A stretch of 64,000 bases of DNA, taken from assembly GCA_014898415.1 (NCBI GenBank), contig RCTD01000033.1:186001-250000 (forward strand), given 5' to 3'. Below the pieces are notes generated by a model. It saw nothing but the letters and a program-made list of their open reading frames with translations. It was not told the origin of the DNA and ran no database searches. Source of the DNA: Stromatinia cepivora (lineage: Eukaryota; Ascomycota; Leotiomycetes; Helotiales; Sclerotiniaceae). Numbering within the stretch: position 1 is the first letter of the stretch; each line of letters starts with the position of its first letter. Made by a program: the position numbers and the translations under genes. Below, in pieces: positions 38,060 through 50,308 of the stretch.

Positions 38060-38843
38060 TTATCTATCATCTTTGTCGCTGGTTGCCGCCCCATCTTCAT
38101 AAATGTGAAATGTCTTTGATCCCTTTGAGCCCAGAATTCTCACACTGATGACATTGGCCTTGTCGGCAGGATTGTAAAGGGATTTGTGGACAGGATTTCC
38201 ATTGCTTGATCTATGAATATAGTTAGATCTCAGCCGAAGTTATCATCACGAGTGGATTTATATACTTGATGTTCACTTGCTGCAATTTTCCAACAACCTA
38301 TTTCATTTTGCGTCAGCCAATTGATCCGAAAAATTTAAACTCTTGGAGTTATATTTGTTCAAAAAAGCTCAAAGTCTCATCAATCCAGTTGCGTGGGCAC
38401 TAGAAAACTTACTTGTTCTGCTTTTCCGCCGGGGATGAGAGCGTGATCTAGACCACCTCTGAAAGCAGTTGGCAATTTCTCTTTATCGAATCCAATGAAC
38501 TTAATGAGTACCCGAGCAGATGAACTGAAAAATCGAGACATGAGTGGATAGAAAAGGATTGTAAGGTGCTAAGGTGGTAAGATAGTAAAGTGTGCTAAAA
38601 AGATTGTTTGCTGTAATACAATAACAGGAAATTCTATCTTCTTATATGGACAGATGATACGAACCTATTACGAGGGTTGCCGTCTAGATCACGTGGAAGT
38701 GCTCTATGCTCTCGAGTAGGTTTACAACTAGGCGTCAAGCAGGGAGTTAAGTAACAACAATAATGATATGCAATTCGTAACTAATAGTAGAGTATACTAA
38801 ATGATTGATCTTGAGCACGAAGCTCTAAAATAAAGAAATCCAT
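38060..38843 (-). CDS. Small five-exon gene, hypothetical protein (139 aa)
   Basis: Exons too short for an ORF scan join in one frame on minus: 38843-38782, 38727-38665, 38524-38413, 38297-38266 and 38210-38060, all with GT...AG borders. The encoded parts include REHRALPRDLDGNPRN, ARVLIKFIGFDKEKLPTAF, GGLDHALIPGGKAEQ and ANVISVRILGSKGSKTFHI, a compact mixed alpha/beta sequence with no signal peptide or membrane segment. The first intron uses an unusual donor (GTTACG), so the start is the weakest part; exons 2-5 are well supported by frame continuity. The protein is not recognised. Its neighbour on the right is a kinase gene on plus. Confidence 0.6.
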
Positions 38844-39936
38844 CCTAATTATATAGATCTTCGTGTTCTGGCTGCTCAGTAGGATCAATATGGCTCAGTA
38901 CTTGAGCTCACTGGTCCTCACTGAGCCAATCACGTGAAAATTATAGCACGTGAGAGTTTCTTGTTATCACGATGTAACAGAACCTTAAGAAAGGAAAACT
39001 TGCATTCTGCATATTCTGGTGGATAGAGTAATACAGTAAGACCAAAATACTCGTAACGAAACCAAACATTTCAGAGTTGGTTCTAAAGACAGGGTGAAGC
39101 TATGTGTGATTGGCTTGGCATCTGAGACTTATCACCTTCTGCAAGCCCCAAGTGACTGCAATTTTGACCTCTGGAGCGCCGTCCTATATCTGGACGCTAA
39201 TATTGCACCGTACATAGAGTAAAGAAAAGTAGCGGAAGTTTCAGGAACGAGATATCTAACCCAAGATGTTACCATGTGCTTTTCCGACAAACCAAAGAGC
39301 GAGAAGCAACCACGCACCGATCCGATGGTTGAGTTTTCTCCGCGGATGCATGAAGCCGAGTAGATGAAAGCATATTTTGTAAACCACTGAGTGTTATGGA
39401 CTTGGTTAAATTAATATTCTGGATAAAATAAAGAAATGGATTATCGTGCTATGGTTCAGTTCGAAGATCTCAACGTCTAGTTGATCAATTTCCATCGTCC
39501 GCGCAGCATTCACAGTGTGAATATAAAACTGCATTCTTTGAGATTCCTCTGCAGATGACGAGAGAGGAAAAAACCATGTGGGCGCTTAGTGCCGGTTGTG
39601 TTACGATACCCTTGGAGTATGGATATGTACGGAAGTTGAAGAAGTAAGTATTATAAGACACCAAAATTTCGTTAAAATTCCTACATATAGGGGTTTTGAT
39701 AACTTGTAAAACTAGGCGGGGCATAGGACTAGATAAGCGAACTCTCATTGGTCACAGAAGCTCAAAGCTGATGTTCTACCTGGATTTTGAGGCATTTATG
39801 CACAGCGCGTACTTGTGCATTCCCGTCACTTATCACAAGCATTCACCATCTCAATCAACACTTTTAAACATCATTACGGTCTGCAACTTTTGATTACAAG
39901 ATAAAAATAAGCATATCACAACGCATTTTATCAGCA
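38844..39936. other. Intergenic between divergent genes, no gene seen
   Basis: Contains CACGTG-type hexamers near 38934 and 38949 and short open runs on both strands (39132-39317, 39485-39748 minus) without recognisable features. Confidence 0.35.
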
Positions 39937-41433
39937 ATGGCATCGATTTTAAGATGGGCAAGAGCAGCTACCAGAAGAGCACCATTGCCCCAACTGCGCT
40001 TCCCTACGACGGGGTTTGAATTGATGAGCGACGCACAACCACTTGACGAAGAACAATTTGAGGGTTTCAAAAAAGGATTGTATTATCCTATGAATATTGG
40101 TGATGTCTTTATGTCTAAATATCAAGTCGTTGGAAAGCTTGGGTATGGCGTGACCTCCACAGTTTGGTTAGCTCGTGACCTTCAGTATGTCTTTCGTATC
40201 ATATACATATATCCATATACTAACAAATTAGAGCGCATAAACATGTTTCTCTGAAAGTTTACATCCGCGATGGAGACCCACAGGAAGAATTTCAGATCTA
40301 TCAACGTTTAAGTACAGGCAACAAATCCCATCCTGGATATTCCCATATTAGGACAGCCCTGGAAATGTTTACGATACCCCGTACAGACGGTGATCATGCT
40401 TGCCTTGTTCAAAACCCAATGTGGGAGAGCTTTCAAGACCTTAGATATCGCCTTCCAAACGGCTGTTTCACAGAGCAAATTCTGAAGGGCGCATTGAAAC
40501 AGCTATTCTTGGCTTTGGATTACTTGCATACTGAATGTCAACTTGTTCATACCGGTACGGAAAACTCATTTCCTCTTCCTATCTTGTACAAGATGTTGAA
40601 AATATTAATCACATCTTACAGATATCAAGCCAGATAACATTCTGTCTGAAATCGAGGACAAGTCCATCCTCGATGCCTTTACAGAAGCAGAAATAAAACA
40701 TCCTTCACCCCGCAAATTGGTCAACGGTGTGACTGTATATGCTTCACGGAGGTTCGATGTCCCAAGATTCTTCGGCGATTCGGTTTTGAGCGACTTCGGC
40801 TCAGCAGTTCGAGGTGATGAGAAAAGGAATCATAATGCAGGACCTCAAATTTATAGGGTTAGTATGAATCCAACTTAATTGCATGCCAACAAATTAGTTT
40901 CCACAAGCTTGCCAACAACTTCCAGCTTTGAAAACGTATACTAATTTCCCGATAGGCACCTGAAGTCATGATAAAAGCTGCTTGGAGTTATCCTGTTGAT
41001 ATATGGAATGTAGGCGTAATGATTTGGGATTTGTTTGAAGGCAAACATATGTTCCATGGTCAAGATTCCGATGGAGAGGGATATTCTACTCGTGCTCATC
41101 TAGCAGAGGTTATCGGAATGTTGGGCCCCCCTCCCTTGGATTTGCTTGAAAGAGGGGTACGAGTTTCTGAGTTTTTTGACAAAAAAGGTATGTAATTCGA
41201 AATAAAGTTGTATTTGAAAGCAAAACTAAATTCGTGATTGTATAGGTAAATGGATAGCTGAGATGCCTATTGCGAAAGATCTAGAATTGGAGAAAACCGA
41301 ATTGCGTCTCCAGGGTAAGGATAAGGAGATGTTTTTGAACTTGATGCGTGGTATGCTTCAGTGGCGACCGGAAGACAGAAAATCGGCTAAGCAATTGGCT
41401 GATGATCCTTGGATTAATGAAATGATAGATTAA
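39937..41433 (+). CDS. SRPK-like protein kinase with HTD in place of HRD
   Basis: Five exons: 39937-40184, 40232-40554, 40622-40857, 40956-41187 and 41246-41433; 408 residues. Kinase landmarks are: Gly loop LGYGVTSTVW (68-77), the ATP lysine in VSLKVY (K91), catalytic loop VHTDIKPDN (188-196), SDFGSA with D248, and APEV at 270. HTD instead of HRD, and an insertion between catalytic loop and DFG (about 197-245), are usual for the SRPK-related kinases expanded in filamentous ascomycetes; SRPKs phosphorylate SR splicing factors. The insertion here is short. The first ~22 residues (LRWARAATRRAPLPQLRF) are basic and amphipathic and could act as a mitochondrial presequence, otherwise as a plain N-terminal tail. 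Substrate unknown. Confidence 0.88.
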
Positions 41434-42640
41434 ATTGAAGATTATGGAGGACAAGAGCTAGATCTTGAAGTATTAGCAAATCGTGTATGAATATCAATTT
41501 CCAACCAAACAATGCATTCCTCTGCCTCCATCGTAGAATATCAAGCTTGTAATTGAAGGGTACAGGTGGGATAAGTAATAATTAAAAGCTACTGGCTATG
41601 CACATTTCAGCTGCGACGCTTGCTAAATTGATATCCTCGTGAAAAAAAAAATGATGAGAAGTCTGCCGTCAGTGTCCGCCACGGAATCATTAGTCTATGC
41701 TAGAACGCAACAAATAGCCTCGTAAGTTCGACTTCAGACGGTGACAGCTCTTTCATTCGTATTGCAATACCTATGGTTGATCGCCTGATCGCGAAAGAAG
41801 CCTAAATAGACAAGTCACTGCTTCAAAAGACAAGCAATCGACGGCCAAAATCCGTTAAACCCGATGCCCATCTAATTCTTTTGGAGAAGCTCAAAGGCAG
41901 TGAGTTCAAGACCAGGGTTACGCACAACACAATCTGGCACCCTCGATAAATCAGCGCAATCAAAAAAGAACACGAACAAGAATTTGAGCGGGAATAGTGA
42001 TGGCAAGATTGATAGAAAGATAAATCCATTGCATTTGCGCTTGTGCCTGCTGGGCTGGTGACCCATGCATCCACGTCTGTCCAACTCTCATTTCTATTTC
42101 CATTCTCCCTCGCCTGCAGGCTCTCCCTTTTCATTCCATTAATATTCCCAACCACGAAAAGATCCAACGATTCCAAGATATGTTTGTAAAATTCATGCGA
42201 TCAGCAAACTGATACAGGCCCATGATGAATTGTCGAAAATCTTCCCATCTCATTCTCCCATCCTATCAAAAATTGCGGTGCCCAGGTTTCTGGATCTTTG
42301 GATATTTCAACATCCTGGCCCCAAGTAACCGTATCGTGAGTTTTCACACTGCAGAATGATGTGCATGTAAAAGTTATGGAAAAATGAAAAGGACAGAAGG
42401 ACAAAAGAGAAAAATAACCCACTTCAATGTGAGAAGCGAAAATGAAGGGGCTAACCAAATTAGTGAGAAAGTTGTGAGCTACTAGGGTAGTTTTATATGA
42501 AAACAGGCAGCGGCATCTTGGATAGGTTCGTCGAATATTAAGTAATGATTGTTCAATCTCGTTCTGATCTTTAGCTAGCCTTCTTCTTGGTTGACCCCCT
42601 CATCAGAAGTATTGAGTTTAAGATAACAAATCGAAAATTG
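41434..42640. other. Intergenic; unresolved open runs on minus
   Basis: Minus-strand runs at 42458-42201 (no ATG; includes TWGQDVEISKDPETWAPQFL) and 42176-41823 look partly protein-like, but no joining introns could be placed. They could be remnants of one decayed gene. Confidence 0.3.
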
Positions 42641-43507
42641 TAATTGGTAATGATTCTATCGAGATTTTCATTTGTAGTGAGACCGATATAAAAAGAAATA
42701 TATGAAGTAGATCGATACAAAAAAGATTTATAATATATAGCGAATTTGAATAAGTAAATAGGGATGTATTTGAATAGAATTAAAAAGAAAAAAGATTAAA
42801 AAAGAGAATACGATTCTTATAAATGTTGAAAGCGACGATTGGTACATATATATATATATATTGTTTAATATAATAGCCGTTGAGTCCGGGAGGGGAGGTA
42901 TTACGACTGAGATTATAAAACATAGAATCTCTTTAATTTCAAGAATCTAAATTTTATATAATATTATATCTTTATAATTTATTTTTATTTATAATAGAAA
43001 TATTTTATAAAATTTAAAGTTTTTTTCATTTTAAAATTCAGGATCTATATAATATTATATATTTCTAATTTATTATTAATTTTGAATAAAAACTATTCGT
43101 TTTAATATAGTTTTATTAAAAAAAATCAATAAAAATAATTATTATGATACTTTATAAAATTTAAAATTATTTTCATTTTAAAACTGTAAATTTTATATAA
43201 TATTATATATTTATAATTTATTTTCAATTTTTGTAAAAGAAATTTTAAATATTATAAAGAATATAAATAATTGTTTTTAAAATAATAATAAAGAAAAATA
43301 TTTATAATAATATTTTAGGAAATTTGGAGTTTTAATTAATTTTATAATATAAATCTAATATAAAATTTTCTATTTATAATTTATTTTTAATTTTTATTAA
43401 AGGATTATTGATTATTTAAAAAGATACTAAATATTTTCTTTTAAAATAATAATAAAAAGAAATATTTTTAATAATATTTTATAAAATATAAAATTATTTT
43501 TATTTTC
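42640..43507. repeat. AT-rich degenerate tandem-like repeat
   Basis: Recurring blocks built on TATAATATTATAT followed by TTATAATTTATTTTT occur near 42955, 43050, 43195 and 43350, and again after the inserted elements near 46053. Irregular spacing of about 95-155 bp. A TA microsatellite lies at 42846-42861. No coding potential. Confidence 0.5.
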
Positions 43508-43622
43508 AATATTGTCACGGGTTATAACTCTAATGAGTAGTGTTGATCGATCAAACTACTTCTACCCTTTTAGGGGTTTCGTGGTTCAGTGGTAGAGTTC
43601 TGAACCCGTGACAGTTAGTTTG

Positions 43623-43813
43623 TGTGAGAATCACAGCAAAGAATCGGTTAATATTCGAATAACAATAGGTTTGGGTTTAGAATCAAAACTTTTCATTATT
43701 TTCTCTAAATGGTATCGAAGAATTCCCCTCTATATAGATGAAAACTCTTCAAACTAGCGTACCATTCGGCCTGCTTTCGGCTAGCCTTAGTTTCGTAGTT
43801 GAGATTCATAACA
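43623..43813 (+). repeat. Left LTR, 191 bp
   Basis: Paired with 45804-45994; six transition differences. Confidence 0.85.
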
Positions 43814-43904
43814 AAGCCTTCCTTTCCAAAGCTTTCGTCCTCGAAAACCTGTGAAATGAAACCATTTAAGTTGAAATATCCAATCAAAACTAATATCATT
43901 CGAT

Positions 43905-44160
43905 GTTGTATTGTATGCCTTTTCGTGAAACCATCGATATTGTGTTATATGCCTTTTCGTAAAACCATTGTATTGTGTTGTATGCCTTTTCGTAAAACCA
44001 TTGTATTGTGTTGTATACCTTTTCGTAAAACCATTGTATTGTGTTGTATACCTTTTCGTAAAATCATCGTAGATCCATCGATATTGTGTTGTATACTTTT
44101 TCGTAGAACCATCGATATTATGTTGTATGCCTTTTCGTAGAATCATCGTAGATCCATCGA
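43905..44160. repeat. 33-bp minisatellite (about 7 units, last ones extended)
   Basis: The unit contains GCCTTTTCGTAAAACCATTG followed by TATTGTGTTGTAT. Later units carry an inserted GTAGATCCATCGA. On minus the period equals 11 codons (TTQYNGFTKRH), which explains the open run there. Confidence 0.8.
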
Positions 44161-44399
44161 AATCCTTTCAATTCTTCTAATTCCTCCATTCCTAACTCTA
44201 TAATAGTCGGCCGAGCTAAAACTCCAATAAAGAACTCCATACAACGATTAAATCTATAATAATTCCTCCAATAATGAAATTATAATGCCTACATCTTCAT
44301 TTTATAAAGTTCAGTATTTTCATTTCTTTGAAAACTCTTCAATATCACTTAAAAACCCCTGTATATATATTCATTTTCGATCCACTTTCAATTCGATTT

Positions 44400-44572
44400 C
44401 GATACGATTTCGATAAACATACTTTCGATTCGGTATACTTTCGATTCGGATTCGGTATACTTTCGATTTGGTATGCTTTCGATTTGGTATACTTTCGATT
44501 TGGTATACTTTCGATTTGGTATGCTTTCGATTCGGTATGCTTTCGATTTGGTATGCTTTCGATGCAATAAGT
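44400..44572. repeat. 16-bp minisatellite GGTATACTTTCGATTT
   Basis: About ten units with C/T and A/G variation. Confidence 0.8.
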
Positions 44573-45112
44573 AAGGGATATTAATACCTCCCTTTTTTGG
44601 ATCGACATCCTCATCGATTTCAATGATCCTGTAGGTTCAGTAAATAATAAAAAGGGGAGGGGTTTTCAACTTGCTTTTTCTTTTGAAACCTGAAACATAA
44701 AATACATTATATCCTTCAATACATCGATTCAAATTTGCATCAAAAAAATGATGACTCCAATATAAATACTATTTCGTCTTCAACTAATATACTAGCTTTC
44801 CAATATAAATCCAACTATTTGCAACCAGTTTTCACCAATAATCCTTTAGAATCATACAAAGACTAACTTCACCCCTTCTTTTGGAAAAGGCCTGGCATTT
44901 CATCAAAGGGAAGAGACTTCAAGTATTCCGTCAGGATTCTATTTGAAACAGAAATACGGCTAATATTATATATAAATTCGCTCATTGTACTCTTTAAAAA
45001 TAATACTATTGTATTCCTTAATAATAGTACCAAAAGCTTCATCATCATCATTATAAATCCACTCATTATACTCCTCAAGGATAATATCAAAGACTTCATT
45101 ATCATCATTTCA

Positions 45113-45210
45113 ACTTCAATATCTTCAACTTCAATATCTTCAACTTCAATATCTTCAACTTCAATATCTTCAACTTCAATATCTTCAACTTCAATATCTT
45201 CAACTTTTCC
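45113..45210. repeat. 15-bp minisatellite AACTTCAATATCTTC
   Basis: About six and a half near-perfect units. Translated on minus they give VEDIE repeats. Confidence 0.85.
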
Positions 45211-45414
45211 AACAACTTTTATATTCAAATTCTTCACTTTTCCGATGAAATTTCGAAGGTTTTCCATATGCTTTCGTTTTTTCGTCCTTTTGTTTGAATG
45301 ATTTATATAATTTAAGGATTCGCTTTCAAATTTCGTAAAATAGGGTAGGGTTCGGTTCGTATATCATATTCATATCTTTCAAATAAATCTTTTCAATTCC
45401 TTCTTCTTATTTTT

Positions 45415-45735
45415 CTTGATTTTCTTGATTCGAAGGTTTTTCGTAGTATTTTGGTAGGTTTTTCGACAATATTCCGAAGGGTCTTCGAAGATTCGTTTTG
45501 AAGTCAAATTCGTATATATTTTGAGGGTAAATTTCGAAGGGTTTTCGAAGGTTCATTTTGAGATCAAATTCGTATATGTTTTGAAGGTAAATTTCGAAAG
45601 GTTTTCGAAGGTTTTCGATAATATTCCGAAGGGTTTTCGAAAGCTTGTTTCGAGGCTAAATTCGTATGTGTTTTAAAGGTAATTTTCGAAAGGTGAATTC
45701 TAAAGGGTTTTCGAAGGGTTTTCGAAGGTTTTTAT
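45415..45735. repeat. Degenerate repeat array based on TTTTCGAAGG
   Basis: Repeated GGTTTTCGAAGG and ATTCCGAAGGG in irregular ~40-110-bp higher-order units. Confidence 0.65.
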
Positions 45736-45803
45736 GAATCGAAAAAATGAGGTTATTCCCAAAATTAACCGACGAGTTGCTCTCAAGGGTGAATGAAAAG
45801 AAT

Positions 45804-45994
45804 TGTGAGAATCACAACAAAGAATCGGTTAATATTCGAATAACAATAGGTTTGGGTTTAGAATCAAAACTTTTCATTACTTTCTCTAAATGGTATCGAA
45901 GAATTCCCCTCTATATAGGTGAAAACTCTTCAAACTAGCGTACCATTCGGCCCGCTTTCGGCTAGCCTTAGTTTCGTAGTTGAGGTTCGTAACA
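45804..45994 (+). repeat. Right LTR, 191 bp
   Basis: Paired with 43623-43813; the outer border is GTTTG. Confidence 0.85.
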
Positions 45995-46045
45995 GTTTGA
46001 TCTGTATCAACACTACTCATTAGAGTTATATCCTGTGACAAATAT

Positions 46046-46900
46046 AAATTTATATATAATATTATATACTTATAATTTATCTCTAATTTTTAATTAAAAC
46101 TTTTCTTTTTTAAATAATAATAATATTTCATGGAATATAAAAAGAAATGAATATTATACACCTATAACCCCGTCTCTTTTCGCCCATCCTCTTCGAATCA
46201 CGACAAAGAATACGGCAGAACTCTGTACATGCCAGCTTTCAACAATATTTTTCAGAATCTGAAGGTCTAGCTATTTAAACATCCGTGATCAGCCTTTCAT
46301 CAGAGTCAAGAATAATCTGAACAACCAAAAACAGTCCTTGTAAGTCCTTGGTTCTTTGCAAATGCCACAAACCAGGTTATCTTATTGTATAAATTCCAAA
46401 GATTATTGAACATGCGAAAGGTAGTGGAAAAGGTAAAGGAATAGTGGACAGAAATACTTGAGATGAAGGTGTTGTATTTTAATAAATATCATTCTAAACA
46501 CTTAAAAATATTGGTTCAAATAAGTAATCAATGAATTTTATGAAAATATATCTTTATATTAAAATAATAATATTTTGATATTATTAAAGAAATTTTATAA
46601 TTTCTTTATATTCTTTATTAAAGAAACAATTAAATTATATTTTAAATAAAGAATTCTTTATTTTTCTTTATTAAAAATAATATAATACTATTATTAAAAT
46701 TTTTGAAATTTCATATTAGAGCTAATACTAATGCAGATGATCGGCGATTTTAAAAATTCATTACACAAATTGTATGATTATAATATTATTCGAAATAAAG
46801 AACCTTTATTTTGAATAAAAACTATTGCAAAATTGAATTATAAATCAACTATTCAATGAAATTCAACGAAATTCGAATATCGAACGCCACTGACGTATTT
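46046..46900. other. AT-rich tract, no gene
   Basis: Continues the AT-rich repeat of 42,640-43,507 and then decays to unique AT-rich DNA; no reading frame. Confidence 0.5.
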
Positions 46901-49900
46901 TAGAATCTACAAAGAATGAAAAAAAGCATAAGTAAAGGCCTTAGGACTCTCGTAGAATGAGTTTTATCTGTACCCCGAATATATATACTAAAAATAGAAC
47001 TATACTACTCTATTATTGGTTTTCTATTATTAAGTAAATAATCTTATTACTAACTCTATTAGCCTTAACTTCCATCTTATTTCCAATAGTTTATTTCCGG
47101 TTATATCCACTAGCTTATTTTAAACTACAACCACTTATAGCCTATAACCTCTAATAAAAGGCAATGTTAATTTAATATTGTTGTCACTTTTCACTGTCAT
47201 CTTGTATCAAGCGATGAACAGTCTCAAGTTTTCTACTGTAGATCAATACTTTTTTGCGTCTAGATCTCTGGATATCGGATGTGTGGCTTTCTATTCCCCG
47301 GCGGGATGTTCCTCGCCAAAGCCACCCTAATTAGGCTCGTTCGCCGAGTCAGCTATGACTTTATATACAGGCCACCTTCTTAGACTCCTCTTCAAGATGC
47401 ATTCACTTCCCGAACAAGTTCAAGTCATATGAACATGAACAAATCATCCTACTCATCAGACCAAGAAAGAATACCATTCACTCCCAAGCCCCTCAACTTC
47501 CCCTCAGTACCCCGCACGCCCTCGATTTCAAACTTCAAATTTAGCGCGCCTCGGCACAAGCTCAACCCTCCCCTCTTTATAAAAGAGCTCTCTCTCTCTC
47601 TCTTCTTGGAAAAATCGGACAAGCTTACCCTTTCTACCAATAATTATGGTGGAGTCTTTCTGTTCGGCTTCAACTAGCTTACCAATTCTGGAACGCAAAT
47701 GAAAATTGCCAATTTGTCGTTGGATTCATCGGGTTTATTTGATGTCATCTCCAGGCTCAAGTTTTTGGGACGAGATTCGATTTTTGCTGTCGTTTAAGAA
47801 ATTTCAAGTGTTTCACTGTCGTCTATAATGTTTTAAGTCACCAGACGATGCAAGATGAAAGTGGGTACGGCGCTTCTAGCTGTGGAAGGATAAGTGTATA
47901 TAAGAAGGATGTAGGAGAGAAAACAGTTCTGATACTTCAAGTACTTGCTAGATGTTCGAAACTGTACGCTTTGTGTATAATATGAAGAAAAAGCCTGTAG
48001 GGCTACGATGAGTGACGCTTTATAGATGTGGTGCCTGTCTAGTTCCTAGCACCTAGAGATTTATGGTCACATATCCGCTAATCCACTTTAACAGTCCATT
48101 CAAATCTTCTCGTCACTTACTATTCACCACCGCACCATACCCGGCACAGCTCATAATACAGTAAACCCCACTTCTTCTATCCCCAGTACTTCATACCCAT
48201 TCATAAAACACGCTACTCCCATTCGTTTGGGGATAGCACAAACTCTTCAGGAGACAGAAAGGGAAAAGCAGGGATCGAGTCTGCAGATACTGGGCTTGGT
48301 GTTTGACGTAAGTCCAACTTCTGCAGGAGGGTCTGTCAATCTATGGTTGAGCATGGATCCAAGAAACTCATCATCTTTGTGGATTATGTGGGTTGATACT
48401 GAAATAAGGTGTGAGAGATAAAATGATGGTGGTGATGAGATAATGAGATGAGATAGTTCTGGGATGAGAGGCAGCATATTCTTGTTATCGTCGTATTTGG
48501 GCTTACTGTCATTTATAATCATCGATACAAATACTATTATCAAAGATAGCTTAGTGGAAGGATTTAGACTTGAGAGTTCTATCAACTTGAGCCCTCAGCT
48601 TGGTGCCGACGTAACCAGAGAGTTGGACTAGGGAAAACACCCTAATATCTATGTTCCTGCCTGGCTGTAACTAACAGGAGAACTGTAGAGCTCTCCAAAA
48701 TCCCTCTTTTATACATGGCAACTCTCCTCCTCATCCCAAATTAAACAAATATCTCCACAGCCCGAGTTATCCACACAAAACCCCTCACTCCAGCATCGGA
48801 TACGCTAGATATCAGTCTAAACTCATTTACTTCCTATAAAAAAGACGCCCACTGCTCTTGTAAAAGAACAAACAAACCTTAACATTTTTTGGTACACCAG
48901 CAATGGGGGTCGAAATTCTACTTCGGGTAGTGAATAGGTTAGTCAGATGAAATTTCATGACTCCCAGATACAAAGGGGGATCTGTTGGAGTTGCAGCTTC
49001 GGAGATTGGGAATCGAGGGCCGGATAAGAGAGGATTTTGATTGTCGATTATTGGTTGGGTTTTTGATTGTCATTTATAGATATGAATTGGCTGTTTATTG
49101 TCAATAATTCAGTCATAGCTGATTAGAACTGCGGTTGAGGAAAAAAGAAACGGCACTGGGAAATCAAACCGGTAGTTGATGACCAAAAGGACTCCCCATG
49201 CTTTTCATAATTTTCGATGCAATCGTCATTGACGAAAGACTTTGAAGCTGCCGAAATATTTCTTTTATAGACTTGAAAAGTACACTGCATTTCCAGCGTG
49301 CAAAATTCACTCTCATATTTTGCATCTTCACTAGTACTCCGTATAAGAATATATCTTCGGCATTAGGAAACCATGGTTTCTTAAGATCCAAACTTAATTA
49401 CTATATCATACTGCTCATTTTTGCGCTCTGAATTCTTCCTTTTCCTTTTATAAGAACATTCCAAACCGATGCACAACAGCGTGTTTGCAATGGGGTTAGA
49501 TCAACGAGGAGGCTAGTATCTGTTTGAAATTATATCACTTGATGAAATCTTTAGATTGAGTGGAATCTTGAAGACAATTCATTTCTCGGGGACGGAGAAG
49601 AGGAGAAAGTGAGGGGATTCTGGAGTTGGTTCGAGGGTATGATTATAAAGGCGGGTAAACGGTGGTGATGAGGAGTGGTGGAAATTGAAAAAGGCGTAGA
49701 TGATGATAGTTATAACTACAATAGTGACAATCAAAAACCGGGGAATTTATTATCAACTCCACAATACCACCCCTTATGAAACGAAATACATACCACAAGC
49801 AACAGAAAAAAACAGGGAATTCAAAATAACAATCCTAACTCCCATACGAGAATTTGCACTGTACATCTACTGTGCACACAGACAGCATCTAAAAGCATTC

Positions 49901-50308
49901 CAGAGTAATGTTGCATGGATAATTGAGCGAAAAGAAAAGCGCTGCATTAGATGATATTTATAGTCCGTACATCCAAGCGTTGATAGAAAGATCGCTTGAT
50001 ACAGACACTGAATGAAAAGGGAATTAGACGATTTTTTTGATCCGGAGATGATTCATGTACTGTGGGGGCCCCACTTGAGGCAGAGAGGTGGCCCAAATGT
50101 GAATGTTTAGAAGTGAATCTATTACAAACACAATAGTTGAAAGAGTTTTCAATGTATTTTTACTCATTAGATAACCGATGATAGGGCATTATTTCCACCC
50201 GTCGTCTACCTTTTACCAGTCCCTATTAGCCTATTACCCAAATCCCCAACTCGTCTATGTATACCCAGATTATCATATTTGACCGTTGCTCATATACAAC
50301 CTTCTCCC
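46901..50308. other. Intergenic, mostly without a recognisable gene
   Basis: Normal GC. One small candidate is listed separately at 47429. Runs at 48227-48421, 48247-48585 (minus) and 49164-49391 (minus, no ATG) are not convincing. A CT microsatellite is at 47587-47601. Confidence 0.35.
47429..47677 (+). CDS. Possible small hypothetical protein (82 aa)
   Basis: An ATG-initiated run. The first half is Pro/Ser-rich and soluble-looking (RIPFTPKPLNFPSVPRTPS); the second half crosses the CT microsatellite (LSLSLFL). No domain or homology recognised, no intron. An antisense run covers the same bases. Likely chance or a lineage-specific peptide. Confidence 0.2.
   Translation: MNMNKSSYSSDQERIPFTPKPLNFPSVPRTPSISNFKFSAPRHKLNPPLFIKELSLSLFLEKSDKLTLSTNNYGGVFLFGFN

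Larger units (their letters stand above)
43618..45999 (+). mobile_element. Non-autonomous LTR element, 2,372 bp, duplication GTTTG
   Basis: Direct repeats 43623-43813 and 45804-45994 are both 191 bp, start TGTGAGAATC and end ATAACA or GTAACA; they differ at 6 positions, all transitions. GTTTG sits at 43618-43622 and 45995-45999. The interior has no gag or pol. It is filled with four tandem arrays whose repeat units partly keep reading frames, which produces spurious open runs. A purine-rich stretch (GGGTGAATGAAAAGAAT) before the right LTR suggests plus orientation. Mobility would need enzymes from another element. Confidence 0.85.
43508..46045. mobile_element. 150-bp inverted-repeat element (duplication AATAT), split by an LTR element
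   Basis: The left part 43513-43622 and right part 46000-46040 would join to a 150-bp unit. It starts TGTCACGGGTTATAACTCTA; the complement of its right end reads TGTCACAGGATATAACTCTA, and the inverted match continues for about 39 bp. AATAT flanks it at 43508-43512 and 46041-46045. A second, internal palindrome (AACCCGTGACA at 43603-43613) mirrors the left end. A stretch like a tRNA A box, GTGGTTCAGTGGTAGAG, lies at about 43581-43597, without a B box. It may be a MITE or a palindromic solo LTR. Confidence 0.65.

Noticed and set aside
43575..43613. tRNA-like stretch GTGGTTCAGTGGTAGAG
   Set aside because: Resembles an A box only; no B box, no acceptor stem or anticodon arm could be folded.
43787..45267. 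Open runs of 80-132 codons with peptide repeats (VEDIE, TTQYNGFTKRH)
   Set aside because: Generated by minisatellites with periods of 15 and 33 bp inside a non-coding LTR element.
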